Shown here: piece by piece, positions 33,085-43,905 of the stretch
How the letters are laid out: the number at the start of each line of letters is the position of its first letter
Numbering within the stretch: the first letter of the stretch is position 1
NCBI RefSeq assembly: GCF_019320115.1
Contig: NC_089594.1
Location: 20,420,055 to 20,484,054, forward strand
Source: Miscanthus floridulus
Lineage: Eukaryota; Streptophyta; Magnoliopsida; Poales; Poaceae
DNA length: 64,000 nucleotides
Reading direction: 5' to 3'
Notes under the pieces: generated by a model
Database searches by the model: none
Seen by the model: only the letters and a program-made list of their open reading frames with translations
Told to the model about the DNA's origin: nothing
Program-made: the position numbers and the translations under genes

Positions 33085-33862
33085 CATCCGCACGGTTACA
33101 AGTGTTCCCTATTTATAGGGCTCAACTACTTCCTGACGGAATTTATTACATTGCCCCTCAACTACTACGGTATATTCCTGGAATATTCTGCCTCTGGTCT
33201 CTTGTTTGCGGGGCATTCCTGCCACTCCGTCTCCAAGTAACGGGCCTCCATAAGCGGCCGGCCCACCGTGCCTCGGTCTTTGGCCCAAAGGCCCGGGTTC
33301 CCGATGCTGGCCTCCGTCTTCGAGAGTGCGCCGTTGCCTTGGCGGGTCTCCCCCGGTCCGGTCGGAGACATCGTCCGTATGTCTCCGCCCGGCCGCGTGA
33401 GGGCCATGGTCCCCGACGCTGGCCTACGTCATCGGGGGCACGCCGTCACCTTGGCGGGTCTCCGCCGGTCCGGTCGGAGACATCGTCCGTATGTCTAAGC
33501 CCGGCCGCGCGGGGGTCATGCCGGCGCGCTCGTGCGGACCACGGGCGCCTGCGCTTGAGTACCTGCACACACTCAGGCAAGATTGTTTGTTTAATTAGTT
33601 CAGAGGTAAGGCGGCCTCCGCCCTCATCATCGGAGGCGAGCCGTAGCGGGGCGGCGTCCGCCTGACTATAGGTCGGAGGTCTCAGCACCCGGCCTGGGCG
33701 GAATTCGCGACAGGCCCGCCGAGTCTCATGTAGTGCCCTACGAGCATAGCCAGGAAAGTTCCTTTAATCAGCGCCAGGTCTCCGCCCTAAGACGGTCGAA
33801 GACGCCTTGGCGACACCTTGTTGTCGGAGGCCTTCGTCACTCGCCGAAGCCGTGTTACAACA
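33085..33862 (-). repeat. 5' LTR of Tat-2, outer fragment
   Basis: This is the remaining 775 bases of the LTR plus the three-base CAT duplication. It matches 9472-10249 and ends GTTACAACA at 33862, followed by the CGTGG target duplication. Confidence 0.95.
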
Positions 33863-34425
33863 CGTGGGGCGGTTGAGGCGCGGGCGCGTGGGATTGAGCG
33901 GGCGGCGGCGACGGTGACTGTTGGACGAGTGCGTGACGACGGCGGCGGCGAGCGGCGGGCGGCGCGTGAATGCGTGATGATTGCTACTGGGCTGCTACTC
34001 CGGCGTTGGCCCCCCATGGGCTTGCTACTGGGCTTTTAGATGTTTCCTGGTCCAGCTACTGGGCTTTTAGATATCTCCGCTCCTGGGCCAGGCCATCTCA
34101 TAGTTTCAGTCCACAAGACCAGAACCTTTCTCTCTCTCAAAGACGAAATAGTCAGTATGTATATGTACTGTATATACATTCCAACTTTCTAGGAGCAGCT
34201 TGTTGAGAAGGTGAACATGAGTCATGAAGAGAAGATGAAGAGAAGGACTTGGACAACCATGCTGGTGAGGACGAGGATGCGCAACTGCCACTCCTCCCAC
34301 CAGTCCACAGCCCTCGTGAGGCCTCCCATCTGTCTCTCGTCTCCCCCACAAACGGGGGGTGAGGTGGTGATTCAGTGTTCAGCGGCTCACCCGGCCGGCC
34401 CACTAATAATGTACTGTATATGATG
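33863..34425. other. Host sequence right of Tat-2
   Basis: The sequence is GC-rich from 33868 to about 34010, then has three copies of a short GGGCTTTTAGAT-like repeat. If the candidate exon at 9140-9253 is real, this would be its upstream promoter region on the minus strand, pushed more than 24 kb away. No convincing coding region is visible. Confidence 0.45.
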
Positions 34426-34663
34426 CTCCTCTCTCGGTCTCTAAATATCTGTCGTTTTCGTTTTCTGAGAAATAATTTTGACTAAATATATATTAAAAAA
34501 TATTAATATTTATGGTACATAATTAGTATCATTGGAATGATCTTCAAATCTAGTTTTGTAATAAATTTATTTGGAGATACAAATGTTGCACGTATTTTCT
34601 ATAAATCAAGTCAAACTTGCGGCACGCACACCAACGATGACAGTTATTTAGGGACGAAGGGAG
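34426..34663. mobile_element. Stowaway-like (mariner-type) MITE
   Basis: Ends CTCCTCTCTCGGTCTCTAAA and the complement CTCCCTTCGTCCCTAAATAA form imperfect inverted repeats of about 30 bases around an AT-rich core. TA follows on the right; the left dinucleotide is TG, so the target duplication is degenerate. The consensus CTCCCTCCGTCCC is typical of cereal Stowaway elements. Confidence 0.7.
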
Positions 34664-34844
34664 TATGGTATATGTATATTTGCAAACGATTATTAGCGAC
34701 AGCCCGCTAATAATGTTGCTGTCATCAATGTGCCGTGCCGGCCGCCTCTTTTTCTAATATGAATCATATGTTAGTCCAGCAGGAGCAGGTTGGCTAAATC
34801 ATAGTTTTTCTTGACTGACTTGCCCAAACTTCCGTGGAGGGGTC
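34664..34844. other. Short unassigned stretch
   Basis: I see no gene or repeat. The break that removed the 5' part of CACTA-B lies at or near its right end. Confidence 0.4.
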
Positions 34845-34850
34845 TCTTCC

Positions 34851-37391
34851 GTGCATTATTCGTGGAATGCTCCTATAATACCACGCTTAAAACGTTTGTT
34901 CAGAAATAAAGACCATGCAAAGTTATTGCGGTGGTATAAAGAAGACCATAAGGTAAACAATATGCTGAGACACCCAGCTGATGGGTTCCAGTGGAGAGCG
35001 ATAGACAGGGAATTTCCAGAGTTTGCAAATGAGGCTAGAAACTTAAGGTTCGCCTTAAGTACAGATGGTATGAATCCTTTTGGAGAGCAGAGCACTAGTC
35101 ATAGCACTTGGCCAGTTACTCTATGTATCTACAACCTTCCTCCATGGTTATGCATGAAGCGGAAGTTCATTATGATGCCGATCCTCATCCAAGGTCCGAG
35201 GCAACCTGGCAACGATATTGATGTCTATCTGAAGCCATTAGTTGAAGAACTTCTAGTTTTATGGAACAAACCAGGTGTACGTGTCTGGGATGAGTACAAA
35301 CAAGAACACTTTGACCTACGAGCAATGTTGTTCGTAACAATCAATGATTGGCCTGCTTTAAGTAATCTTTCAGGTCAGACAAACAAAGGATATAATGCAT
35401 GCACACATTATTTTGATGACCTTGACAGTATATATTTGAAAAGATGTCAAAAGGTCGTGTACCTTGGCCATCGTCGATTCCTTCCGTTGAATCACCAAGT
35501 AAGAAAGAAAGGGAAGCATTTTAAAGGTAAGCCAGACCACCGGAAGAAGCCTCATAACCGAACCGGGGAAGATGTACTCGCAATGGTCAAGGATGTGAAA
35601 GTAGTATTTGGAAAGGGACAAGGCAGTGAATCTGTTCCCAAAGATGCTAAGGAACACGCACCCATGTGGAAGAAGAAGTCCATCTTTTGGGAGCTACCCT
35701 ATTGGCAAGTCCTAGAGGTCCGCAACGCAATCGACGTGATGCACCTGACAAAGAATCTTTGTGTGAACCTGTTAGGATTCATGGGTGTGTACGGGAAGCC
35801 AAAGGATTCACTTGAAGCACGCCAGGACTTGTAGGGCATGAAAGAACAAGACAACCTTCATCCAGAGAAGACAGATGATGGACGTCATTACTTAAGTCCT
35901 GCTAGCTACATGCTTAGCAAAGAAGAGAGGGACAGCATGTTCGAATGTCTAAGCAGCATCAAGGTCCCATCGGGATTCTCCTCCAATATAAAGGGTATAA
36001 TAAATGTGCCAGATAAGAAATTCCTAAACTTAAAGTCCCATGACTGCCACGTGCTTATGACACAATTGCTTCCAGTTGCTTTAAGAGGAATTCTACCTCC
36101 ACATGTACGTCTAGCCACCATGAAGCTATGTGCATTCCTCAATGCAATTTCTCAGAAGGCAATCAATCCAGTGGAACTAGCTACTCTACAGAATGATGTG
36201 GTTCAATGTCTTGTCAGCTTTGAGTTGGTGTTCCCTCCATCCTTCTTTAATATCATGACACACATCCTAGTTCATTTGGTGAAGGAGATTAGTATTCTTG
36301 GACCTGTGTTCTTACATAACATGTTCCCCTTCGAGAGGTTTATGGGAGTCTTGAAGAAATATGTGAAAGTCCGTTCTAAGCCTGAAGGAAGCATCGCCTA
36401 GGGCTATGGAACAGAGGAGGTCATTGAGTTCTATGTTGACTTTATTCCTGACCTTGCCCCGATTGGTGTTCCTGAATCACGACACGAGGGGCGACTCAGT
36501 GGTAAAGGAACTTTAGGGAAGAAAACATATATCGGCATAGAAGACGATTATTTCAATAAAGCACACTACACAGTTCTTCAGAACTCGTCATTGGTGCATC
36601 CGTACATCGAGATACATAAGGAGTTCTTACGATCCAAGTTTCCAGGGAAGACTGAAGCTTGGATTAGGCATTAGCACATGGAAAGTTTCAGTGGTTGGTT
36701 GCGAAAAGAATGTCAAGGCGATGACAATATTGATGAGCAACTGTATTTGTTGGCTAGGCAGCCATCGTGGCATATCCTCACGTACCAAGGGTACGAGATA
36801 AATGGGAATACATTTTACACAGTTGCCCAAGATAAAAGGAGCACCAATCAAAATAGTGGTGTTCGCATAGATGGCACAGATCCAAATGGGAATATACAAG
36901 CATATTATGGCCGCATAGAAGAGATATGGGAACTAGACTACGCACCTAATTTTAAAGTCCCTTTGTTCCGGTGCCAATGGGTGAAGCTGACCGTAGGAGG
37001 GGTAACAGTCGACAAAGAGTATGGAATGACAACAGTGGACCTCAACAATATTGGGTACAAAGAGGAACCATTCGTCCTTGTTGCCGATGTGAGTCAGGTG
37101 TTCTATGTGAAAGACATGTCTACAAAATCAAAGAGAGGAAAAAACGAAGACATCAACTCAATGATCAATGAGCCAAAGCGCCACATAATTCTTTCTGGGA
37201 AAATAAATATAGTGGGAATTGAAGACAAGTCAGACATGTCAGAAGATTACGAAAGAAATGTCCGAATTCCACCCTTCATAGTGAAGAAAGATCCAAGCAT
37301 CATGTTAAATGATGAAGACACTCCATGGTTACGACAAGATCATAACCAAGGGTCATACGTCAATAAGAAATTCACTGTTGTGCCCGCATGA
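34851..37391 (+). pseudogene. tnp2: Truncated tnp2 transposase of CACTA-B
   Basis: The frame corresponds to CACTA-A TNP2 from about residue 350 onward: STDGMNPFGEQSTSHSTWPV, QPGNDIDVYLKPL, VPSGFSSNI, GPVFLHNMFPFERFMGVLKK and EEIWELDYAPN. The N-terminal third with both zinc-binding-like motifs is absent. Three TAG stops (35832, 36399 and 36672) occur in an otherwise continuous frame, with no frameshift, over 2.5 kb. It ends with a TGA at 37391. Confidence 0.9.
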
Positions 37392-37449
37392 TACAACGAT
37401 GCATGTTTAATATATTATGTTTTAGAGACGGATATTATGTAATATGTTA

Positions 37450-39780
37450 TGACTTCACAATTGTAGATCTTGCTGAGATGATCAAACTCAAAAAGATCTA
37501 CAATTGTTGTGTTTGGTCAACTTTCCATTTGAGAAAGTTTGGACGGTTCAAATTTGTGATTTTTAAATTTCGACGCCTACAAACTAGTTTTCGTCACCCT
37601 AGATTGTCTCAAATTGAAAAGTTTTAAATACCAAGTTTGTTAAGCTCATCAATATCTACAATCCTTATATAGGCCATTTTTCATTTGAGAAAGCTTGAAC
37701 AAAATGTAGTTCAAATTTCACAAGTGTGTGACATAGTTTTAGAAAGTATATATGAGATTCAAAAAGTTGTGACTAGTGTTTGATAAAAATTTCTCAAATG
37801 GGAAAATGAGCTATGTAACAATTGTAGATCTTGCTGAGATAATCAAACTTGGTATTCAGAGTTTTTTCATCTGAGGTCATTTAGTGTCTCATTTGAGCAA
37901 GTTTGACCAAGTCAAATTTGGTCAAATAAAAAAACAACACTTTGACTCTAGTATTATGAACTCTAAATGACTTCAAATTGAAAAGTTTTGAATACCAAGT
38001 TTGTTAAAATCAAAAAGATCTACAATTGTTGTTTTGGTCAACTTTCCATTTGAGAAAGTTTGGATGGTTCAAATTTGTGATTTTTAAATTTCGACGCCTA
38101 CAAACTAGTTTTCGGGACCCTATATTGTCTCAAATTGAAAAGTTTTGAATACCAAGTTTGTTAAGCTCATCAATATCTACAATCCTTATATAGGCCATTT
38201 TTTCATTTGATAAAGCTTGAACAAAATGTAGTTCAAATTTCACAAGTGTGTGACATAATTTTAGAAAGTATATATGAGATTCAAGAAGTTGTGACTAGTG
38301 TTTGATAAAAATTTCTCAAATGGGAAAATGAGCTATGTAACAATTGTAGATCTTGCTGAGATGATCAAACTTGGTATTCAGAGTTTTTTCATCTGAGGTC
38401 ATTTAGTGTCTCATTTGAGCAAGTTTGACCAAGTCAAATTTGGTCAAATAAAAAAACAACACTTTGACTCTAGTATTATGAACTCTAAATGACTTCAAAT
38501 TGAAAAGTTTTGAATACCAAGTTTGTTAAACTCATTAATATCTACAATTGTTGTTTTGGTCAACTTTCCATTTGAGAAAGTTTGGATGGTTCAAATTTGT
38601 GATTTTTAAATTTCGACGCCTACAAACTAGTTTTCGGGACCCTATATTGTCTCAAATTGAAAAGTTTTGAATACCAAGTTTGTTAAGCTCATCAATATAT
38701 ACAATCCTTATATAGGCCATTTTTTCATTTGATAAAGCTTGAACAAAATGTAGTTCAAATTTCATAAGTGTGTGACATAGTTTTAGAAAGTATATATGAG
38801 ATTCAAGAAGTTGTGACTAGTGTTTGATAAAAATTTCTCAAATGGGAAAATGAGCTATGTAACAATTGTAGATCTTGCTAAGATGATCAAACTTGGTATT
38901 CAGAGTTTTTTCATCTGAGGTCATTTAGTGTCTCATTTGAGCAAGTTTGACCAAGTCAAATTTGGTCAAATAAAAAAACAACACTTTGACTCTAGTATTA
39001 TGAACTCTAAATGACTTCAAATTGAAACATTTTGAATACCAAGTTTGTTAAACTCATTAATATCTACAATTGTTGTTTTGGTCAACTTTCCATTTGAGAA
39101 AGTTTGGACGGTTCAAATTTGTGATTTTTAAATTTCAACGCCTACAAACTAGTTTTTGGGACCCTATATTGTCTCAAATTGAAAAGTTTTGAATACCAAG
39201 TTTGTTAAGCTCATCAATATCTACAATCCTTATATAGGCCATTTTTTCATTTGAGAAAGCTTGAACAAAATGTAGTTCAAATTTCACAAGTGTGTGACAT
39301 AGTTTTAGAAAGTATATATGAGATTCAAGAAGTTGTGACTAGTGTTTGATAAAAATTTCTCAAATGGGAAAATAAGCTATGTAACAATTGTAGATCTTGC
39401 TGAGATGATCAAACTTGGTATTCAGAGTTTTTTCATCTGAGGTCATTTAGTGTCTCATTTGAGCAAGTTTGACCAAGTCAAATTTGGTCAAATAAAAAAC
39501 AACACTTTGACTCTAGTATTATGAACTCTAAATGACTTCAAATTGAAAAGTTTTGAATACCAAGTTTGTTAAACTCAAAAAGATCTACAATTGTTGTTTT
39601 GGTCAACTTTCCATTTGAGAAAGTTTGGACGGTTCAAATTTGTGATTTTTAAATTTCGACGCCTACAAACTAGTTTTCGGAACCCTAGATTGTCTCAAAT
39701 TGAAAAGTTTTGAATACCGAGGTTGTTAAGCTCATCAATATATACAATCCTTATATAGGCCATTTTTTCATTTGAAAAAG
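37450..39780. repeat. 521-522-bp tandem repeat, about 4.5 units
   Basis: The anchor GAGAAAGTTTGGA recurs at 37531, 38052, 38574, 39096 and 39617, that is every 521 or 522 bases. Units are AT-rich and highly similar. Inside each unit, short motifs such as CATTTGAGAAAG, AATACCAAGTTTGTTAA and CAAATTGAAAAGTTTTGAAT recur, which suggests an older, shorter repeat. The array starts just behind the tnp2 stop and has no counterpart in CACTA-A. No coding potential is seen. Confidence 0.93.
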
Positions 39781-40195
39781 TTGTAGAACAAAAAATACTA
39801 TATTTTCTTTATTTTTATAGGTTCAACAAAAAATTCCTGTCAATTTTGGTCAAAAACCGAGAAAAAATTGAAACATTGACGTTACAATAATGTGATAATA
39901 AATTTCCTATCGAATAATATTAGTTTTATTAATTTTAAGTTACAAATATATTTTTGCATTAACAAAATACTTAGTATTAGTAACATTTATATTCTATATT
40001 CATAAAAGAAATTAAAAACTTTAGGTTACAAAATTTTCCTATTTACAATAAATAATTAGTTAATCAATAGTATTTTTTAAAATAAATATTGCAAAGTATT
40101 GAAGTTGCTATGGAATTAATTGATTAACCTAGTATTAAATAAAATTAAAATCCCAGGCCTTTCCAATTACGTTGGCGGGTTGCCAAAATTTTTAG
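39781..40195. other. AT-rich spacer in CACTA-B
   Basis: No gene or clear repeat is visible between the tandem repeat and the internal subterminal-type array. Confidence 0.5.
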
Positions 40196-40380
40196 GGCTT
40201 CAGTCCCGGCCCAGACCAAGAATCGGGACTAAAGGGTGGGCGGCAATTTCGGTGCCCGCCAAAAAATACCTTTAGTCCCGGCTGGTAACACCTTTAGTCC
40301 CGGCTGGTAAGACCAACCGGGACTAAAGGGTTGGACCTTTAGTCCCGGTTGGTCTTACCAGCCGGGACTAAAGGGTCCCG
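40196..40380. repeat. Internal TTTAGTCCCGG array of CACTA-B
   Basis: Several direct and inverted copies of CCTTTAGTCCCGGCTGGTAA form hairpins, the longest near 40300-40375. A TATA stretch follows at 40384, then a GC- and pyrimidine-rich leader. The layout copies the internal array of CACTA-A with a different motif. Confidence 0.85.
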
Positions 40381-40383
40381 GCC

Positions 40384-40392
40384 TATATATAT
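40384..40392 (+). promoter_or_regulatory. TATA box of the CACTA-B second gene
   Basis: TATATATAT lies directly behind the internal array and is followed by a pyrimidine-rich leader. The coding start (41281) lies beyond a presumed 5' UTR intron. Confidence 0.55.
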
Positions 40393-41280
40393 CGAACGTC
40401 TGTTCTGTTCATCTTCGATCTCGCCTCCGTCGCTCAGCCCCGCCCGGCTGCGCCATCCGCCGTCGTCGAGCTCGTCTCTACCGCGCCGCCGTCGTCGTCT
40501 ACCCCCGCCCGGCCGCGCCATTCTCTCGGCCCGCATCGCCGCATCCCGTCTCCGCCGCCGCACCCGACCCCACCCTCCGTCGCCGATGCTTCCCGTGCGC
40601 CCACCGTACGGCCTCCGTCGAACTCTTGATCTGCTGCTCTCGATCGACCATGTTTTTTAGATTTTTGTTTACAAAGTCTCGGCTGTATGTTAGATTAAAA
40701 TGTATTAAATTTTAATTAGTAGTTTATTGTTAGTTTTTTAGTTATTTTTTAGATAGTTTTTGATATATTAGATTTAAATGTATTAAATTTTAATTAGTGT
40801 TTTATTTAGATAGTTTTTTATTATAGTTTTTGATATATGTTAGATTAAAATGTATTATCTATAACTAGTTTATCTAATTTCATGTTAGATTTATTTAATT
40901 GGATTTAGTAATTATATATTCTATCTCTCTATATATATTATATCTAGAGAGAGATTCTATATGTATACATATGTACTTAATTATTTCTATATGTATCATT
41001 CTAGAGATATAGACATATGCACTTATTTCTATGTGTTGAGAGAGAGAGAAAATATATTGTATCATTCTATGTGTATATATATACATGTACTTATTTCCAT
41101 GTTTTTGGATCGAAAGTGTTTTTGATTCGATTCCAAAGCCTATACCTTATTATTGTTTATCCTTATGAAATATTATGTGTTATTATATTTAATTGGATTT
41201 AGTAATTCTATATGTGTTATCACATGTACTTATGTTATGTACCATAGTAATTCTATCTATGTGTTATCTTGAAGATACAA

Positions 41281-43905
41281 ATGGCTGCTCCGGATGATAA
41301 CTTGAGTGATGACATAATGGCGGATATTATCAACGCCGGCACCAATGTGGATGTAGATGACACGAGTCAGTACTTTGTTGATTATGAGGATATCCTGAAT
41401 ATGCCGGTGGTTGAAGATCAACAAATTGTCGCGCAAGAAAATACTGGCGAGGTATATTCGATTATCTATCATCTCTTATAGATGCATGCGTATGTATATT
41501 TGTTGTTAATCGTTGTGTTTCTACTCATGTAGCCGGTCTCTGGATCTACATCAACCACCGACAAAAGTAGAAAAGTCCGAGGGCAAAAAAAGCCATTAGA
41601 GGGCCGTTTCATAATATCAGAATTCGACACCGACATCGGCAAACCATTGGGACCACATGCTCAGACATATGTCAATCAATGTGGGTTCGTTGTAAGGGAT
41701 AGGATCCCAGTTAGTGCTCATGAATGGAAGCAGAAGATATCCGCTCCTAATGTTAGTTTTGTATCTGATTGTGACAAGAACCTAGCTTGGAGAGATATCA
41801 CTCAGCATTTCACATTACAAGCAGATGATGCTTTGAAGGAGCTAGTGAGGGATTAGACAATGAAGAAGATGGCAACATTGTTCCAGAGTTGGAAGAAGAC
41901 ATTGTATAAAAAGTTTATCTTGAAGAATGCTACGCCGAATTTCAATGCTAAGGCGTTTGTCAAGTTGGAGTCCCATTGGGATGCCTTCGTAGAATAAAAG
42001 ACATCCCAAGACAGTGAGGAACGTATGATGAGGAATCGGCAGAATGCCCGACAGAAGCAATACCATCATCGCATGGGATCAGGTGGTTATAAGAGTGCTA
42101 TTCCCAAGTGGCAGAACCTAGAAGCAGAGATTACAGCCAAGGGAATCATACCTGAAACAATAGAGAAGAACTGGCCTCAACGCGCGAAGAATTGGTTCTA
42201 TGCTCATGGGGGAAGCCTAGACCCAGACACTGGCAAGCTAATTTTTGGCCAAAAAATTGAGAGAGCAACACAGAGACTAGCTCGTGCTAGGGAAGAAGCT
42301 GATAGTGGTGTTTTCAAGCCCAACAGAGAGAAGGATGAATTGACATATGCCCTGGAGAATCCCGAACACGGTGGTCGAACAAGAGGCTATGGGGCGGTTT
42401 CATGGCTACACGCATTCCCAGCAGACAAGGATACCTACAGAAGCCACCAGAGAAAGAAGGATAAGGAGGCAGAACGAATCCGTGCATTGGAGCAATTTGT
42501 TGATGAGTCACGACAAGCATTGCTTGAATCACGTGAACGAGAAAAATCTCTTGAGGCAAGAATGCAGGAGGAGATCAAGAGGCAAGTGCAGCTAGCAATG
42601 AGTCAAATACAATCGCAATCAACGCCGGGAGTCACCATTAGCCCCGTTGGTCAGATGAAAAGCAGTTGTGCTTCTACGGAGCTGCCAGTTATTCAAGACG
42701 ACGCTGGGTTGCGCTTCCCTGTTGATGACATTACCGAGCCTCTAACAACATGTGAGCTGCACATTCTAGATGGTAATAATGCATCAATCATGGTGGCTAT
42801 CGGGGTTGTATCTCCAATAGACCGAACGAAGACACCAAGAATCCATGGGTCAGTTATTCAACCTGGATATGCTAGCGTCTCGGTCGATAGAGTGCTCAAA
42901 GGTTACAGCAATGTTCATCTTGACATTGAAGGCGGTGATGGGGAGAAGACACTAGGAGAAGCAGAGAAGACATTTATTCAATGGCGCAAATGCTTCATCA
43001 TCATTCCTGGGGCACCACCGCTTCCCCTACCTCACCCTAGGTACGAATGAAATTGAATGAAATATTATTTTCCATTAATTTTCTATTGGCTTCAAAAATA
43101 ATTGACACACAACTTGTTTTTGTAGCAGGGTCTCCCCCCAGCCTAGCCTAATCATTCATTCCCCATCTCATCACAGCGTCGCGGGGGGCGAGACGACTTC
43201 ATCCCCACGGCGATCGCCAACTCCTACACCGGCCCCATCGCCTCCACAACGATCCCCAACTCCTACACCGGCCCCACCGCCTCCACAACGATCTCCAACG
43301 CCTCCACGCCGGTCTCCACCAACACCGGCCACATCGCCTCCACGCCGGTCTCCAACACCGCCCCCACCCCCTCCATAGCGACGCACTACAAAGACGTCTA
43401 AGGTCCCGGCGGCAAAGAAGACCCCGAGAAAAAGAGTTATTTCTCAAGAAATACTTCCTAAAAAGACTGATGAGCAAATAGCAGCTGAAGAAGACAAAAA
43501 AGTGAAAGATTTTTTTATAGATACCAAAAACAAGAGTCAAGCGAAGCTTAAGGAGAAGCCGTACTTTTACCTACCACGAGAGGTGCTGAGGCAGAAGGTC
43601 GATGCTCACAAGAAAAAGATGATTGAACTTCGTAAGCCTTCACCACTATCAGACTATGACCGCTCCCTCGTGAAGTCACATGATGTAGATAAGAAAAGGA
43701 AAAGAGCATCAGGGAAGGATGTCCCACAGCTCGGACAACAGAAGCAACCAAGGCAAAATCTTGTTGTTGCTAATGAATATGGTTCCAACATAGAAGTCTA
43801 TCGACCAGATAACTCTGGAGAAGTGTCGGTTCAAGCCCTTAATGCTTTTTTTCAAGATACTGGTTTGACCTTGGATCAATTGACGGGCAAAGCTCCAATC
43901 CAGAA
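41281..43905 (+). pseudogene. TnpA-like half of the CACTA-B second gene
   Basis: Exons 41281-41451, 41533-43040 and 43126-43905 join in frame. The Transposase_24-like region shows VNQCGFVVRDRIPVSAHEW and TYALENPEHGGRTRGYG, then a charged coiled coil (ESREREKSLEARMQEEIKRQ) and a segment starting VDDITEPLTTCELHI. A proline-rich repeat (SPTPTPAPSPPQR) and a basic region follow. In-frame stops are TAG at 41854, TAA at 41995 and TAG at 43376. The last exon is interrupted at 43906 by the long-LTR retrotransposon and resumes at 55048. Confidence 0.85.

Larger units (their letters stand above)
9320..33862 (-). mobile_element. Tat-2: complete Ty3/gypsy Tat-lineage retrotransposon split by CACTA-A
   Basis: In the sense of the element (minus strand) the order is 5' LTR (33862 down to 22327, interrupted by CACTA-A), primer site, gag, protease, RT, RNase H, second RNase H, integrase, stem-loops, tandem repeat, an antisense gene, polypurine tract and 3' LTR (9320-10249). 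Without the CACTA insertion the element is about 13.9 kb and each LTR is 930 bp. The first 120 bases of the two LTRs differ at three positions by my reading, so the insertion is fairly young. Gag-pol has several stops and one frameshift. Confidence 0.96.

Noticed and set aside
41842..42069. Minus-strand frame opposite the TnpA-like exon of CACTA-B
   Set aside because: It overlaps conserved sense coding sequence and shows no signal of its own.
43173..43540. Minus-strand glycine- and arginine-rich open frames
   Set aside because: They are the complement of the proline-rich repeat in the TnpA-like protein of CACTA-B.
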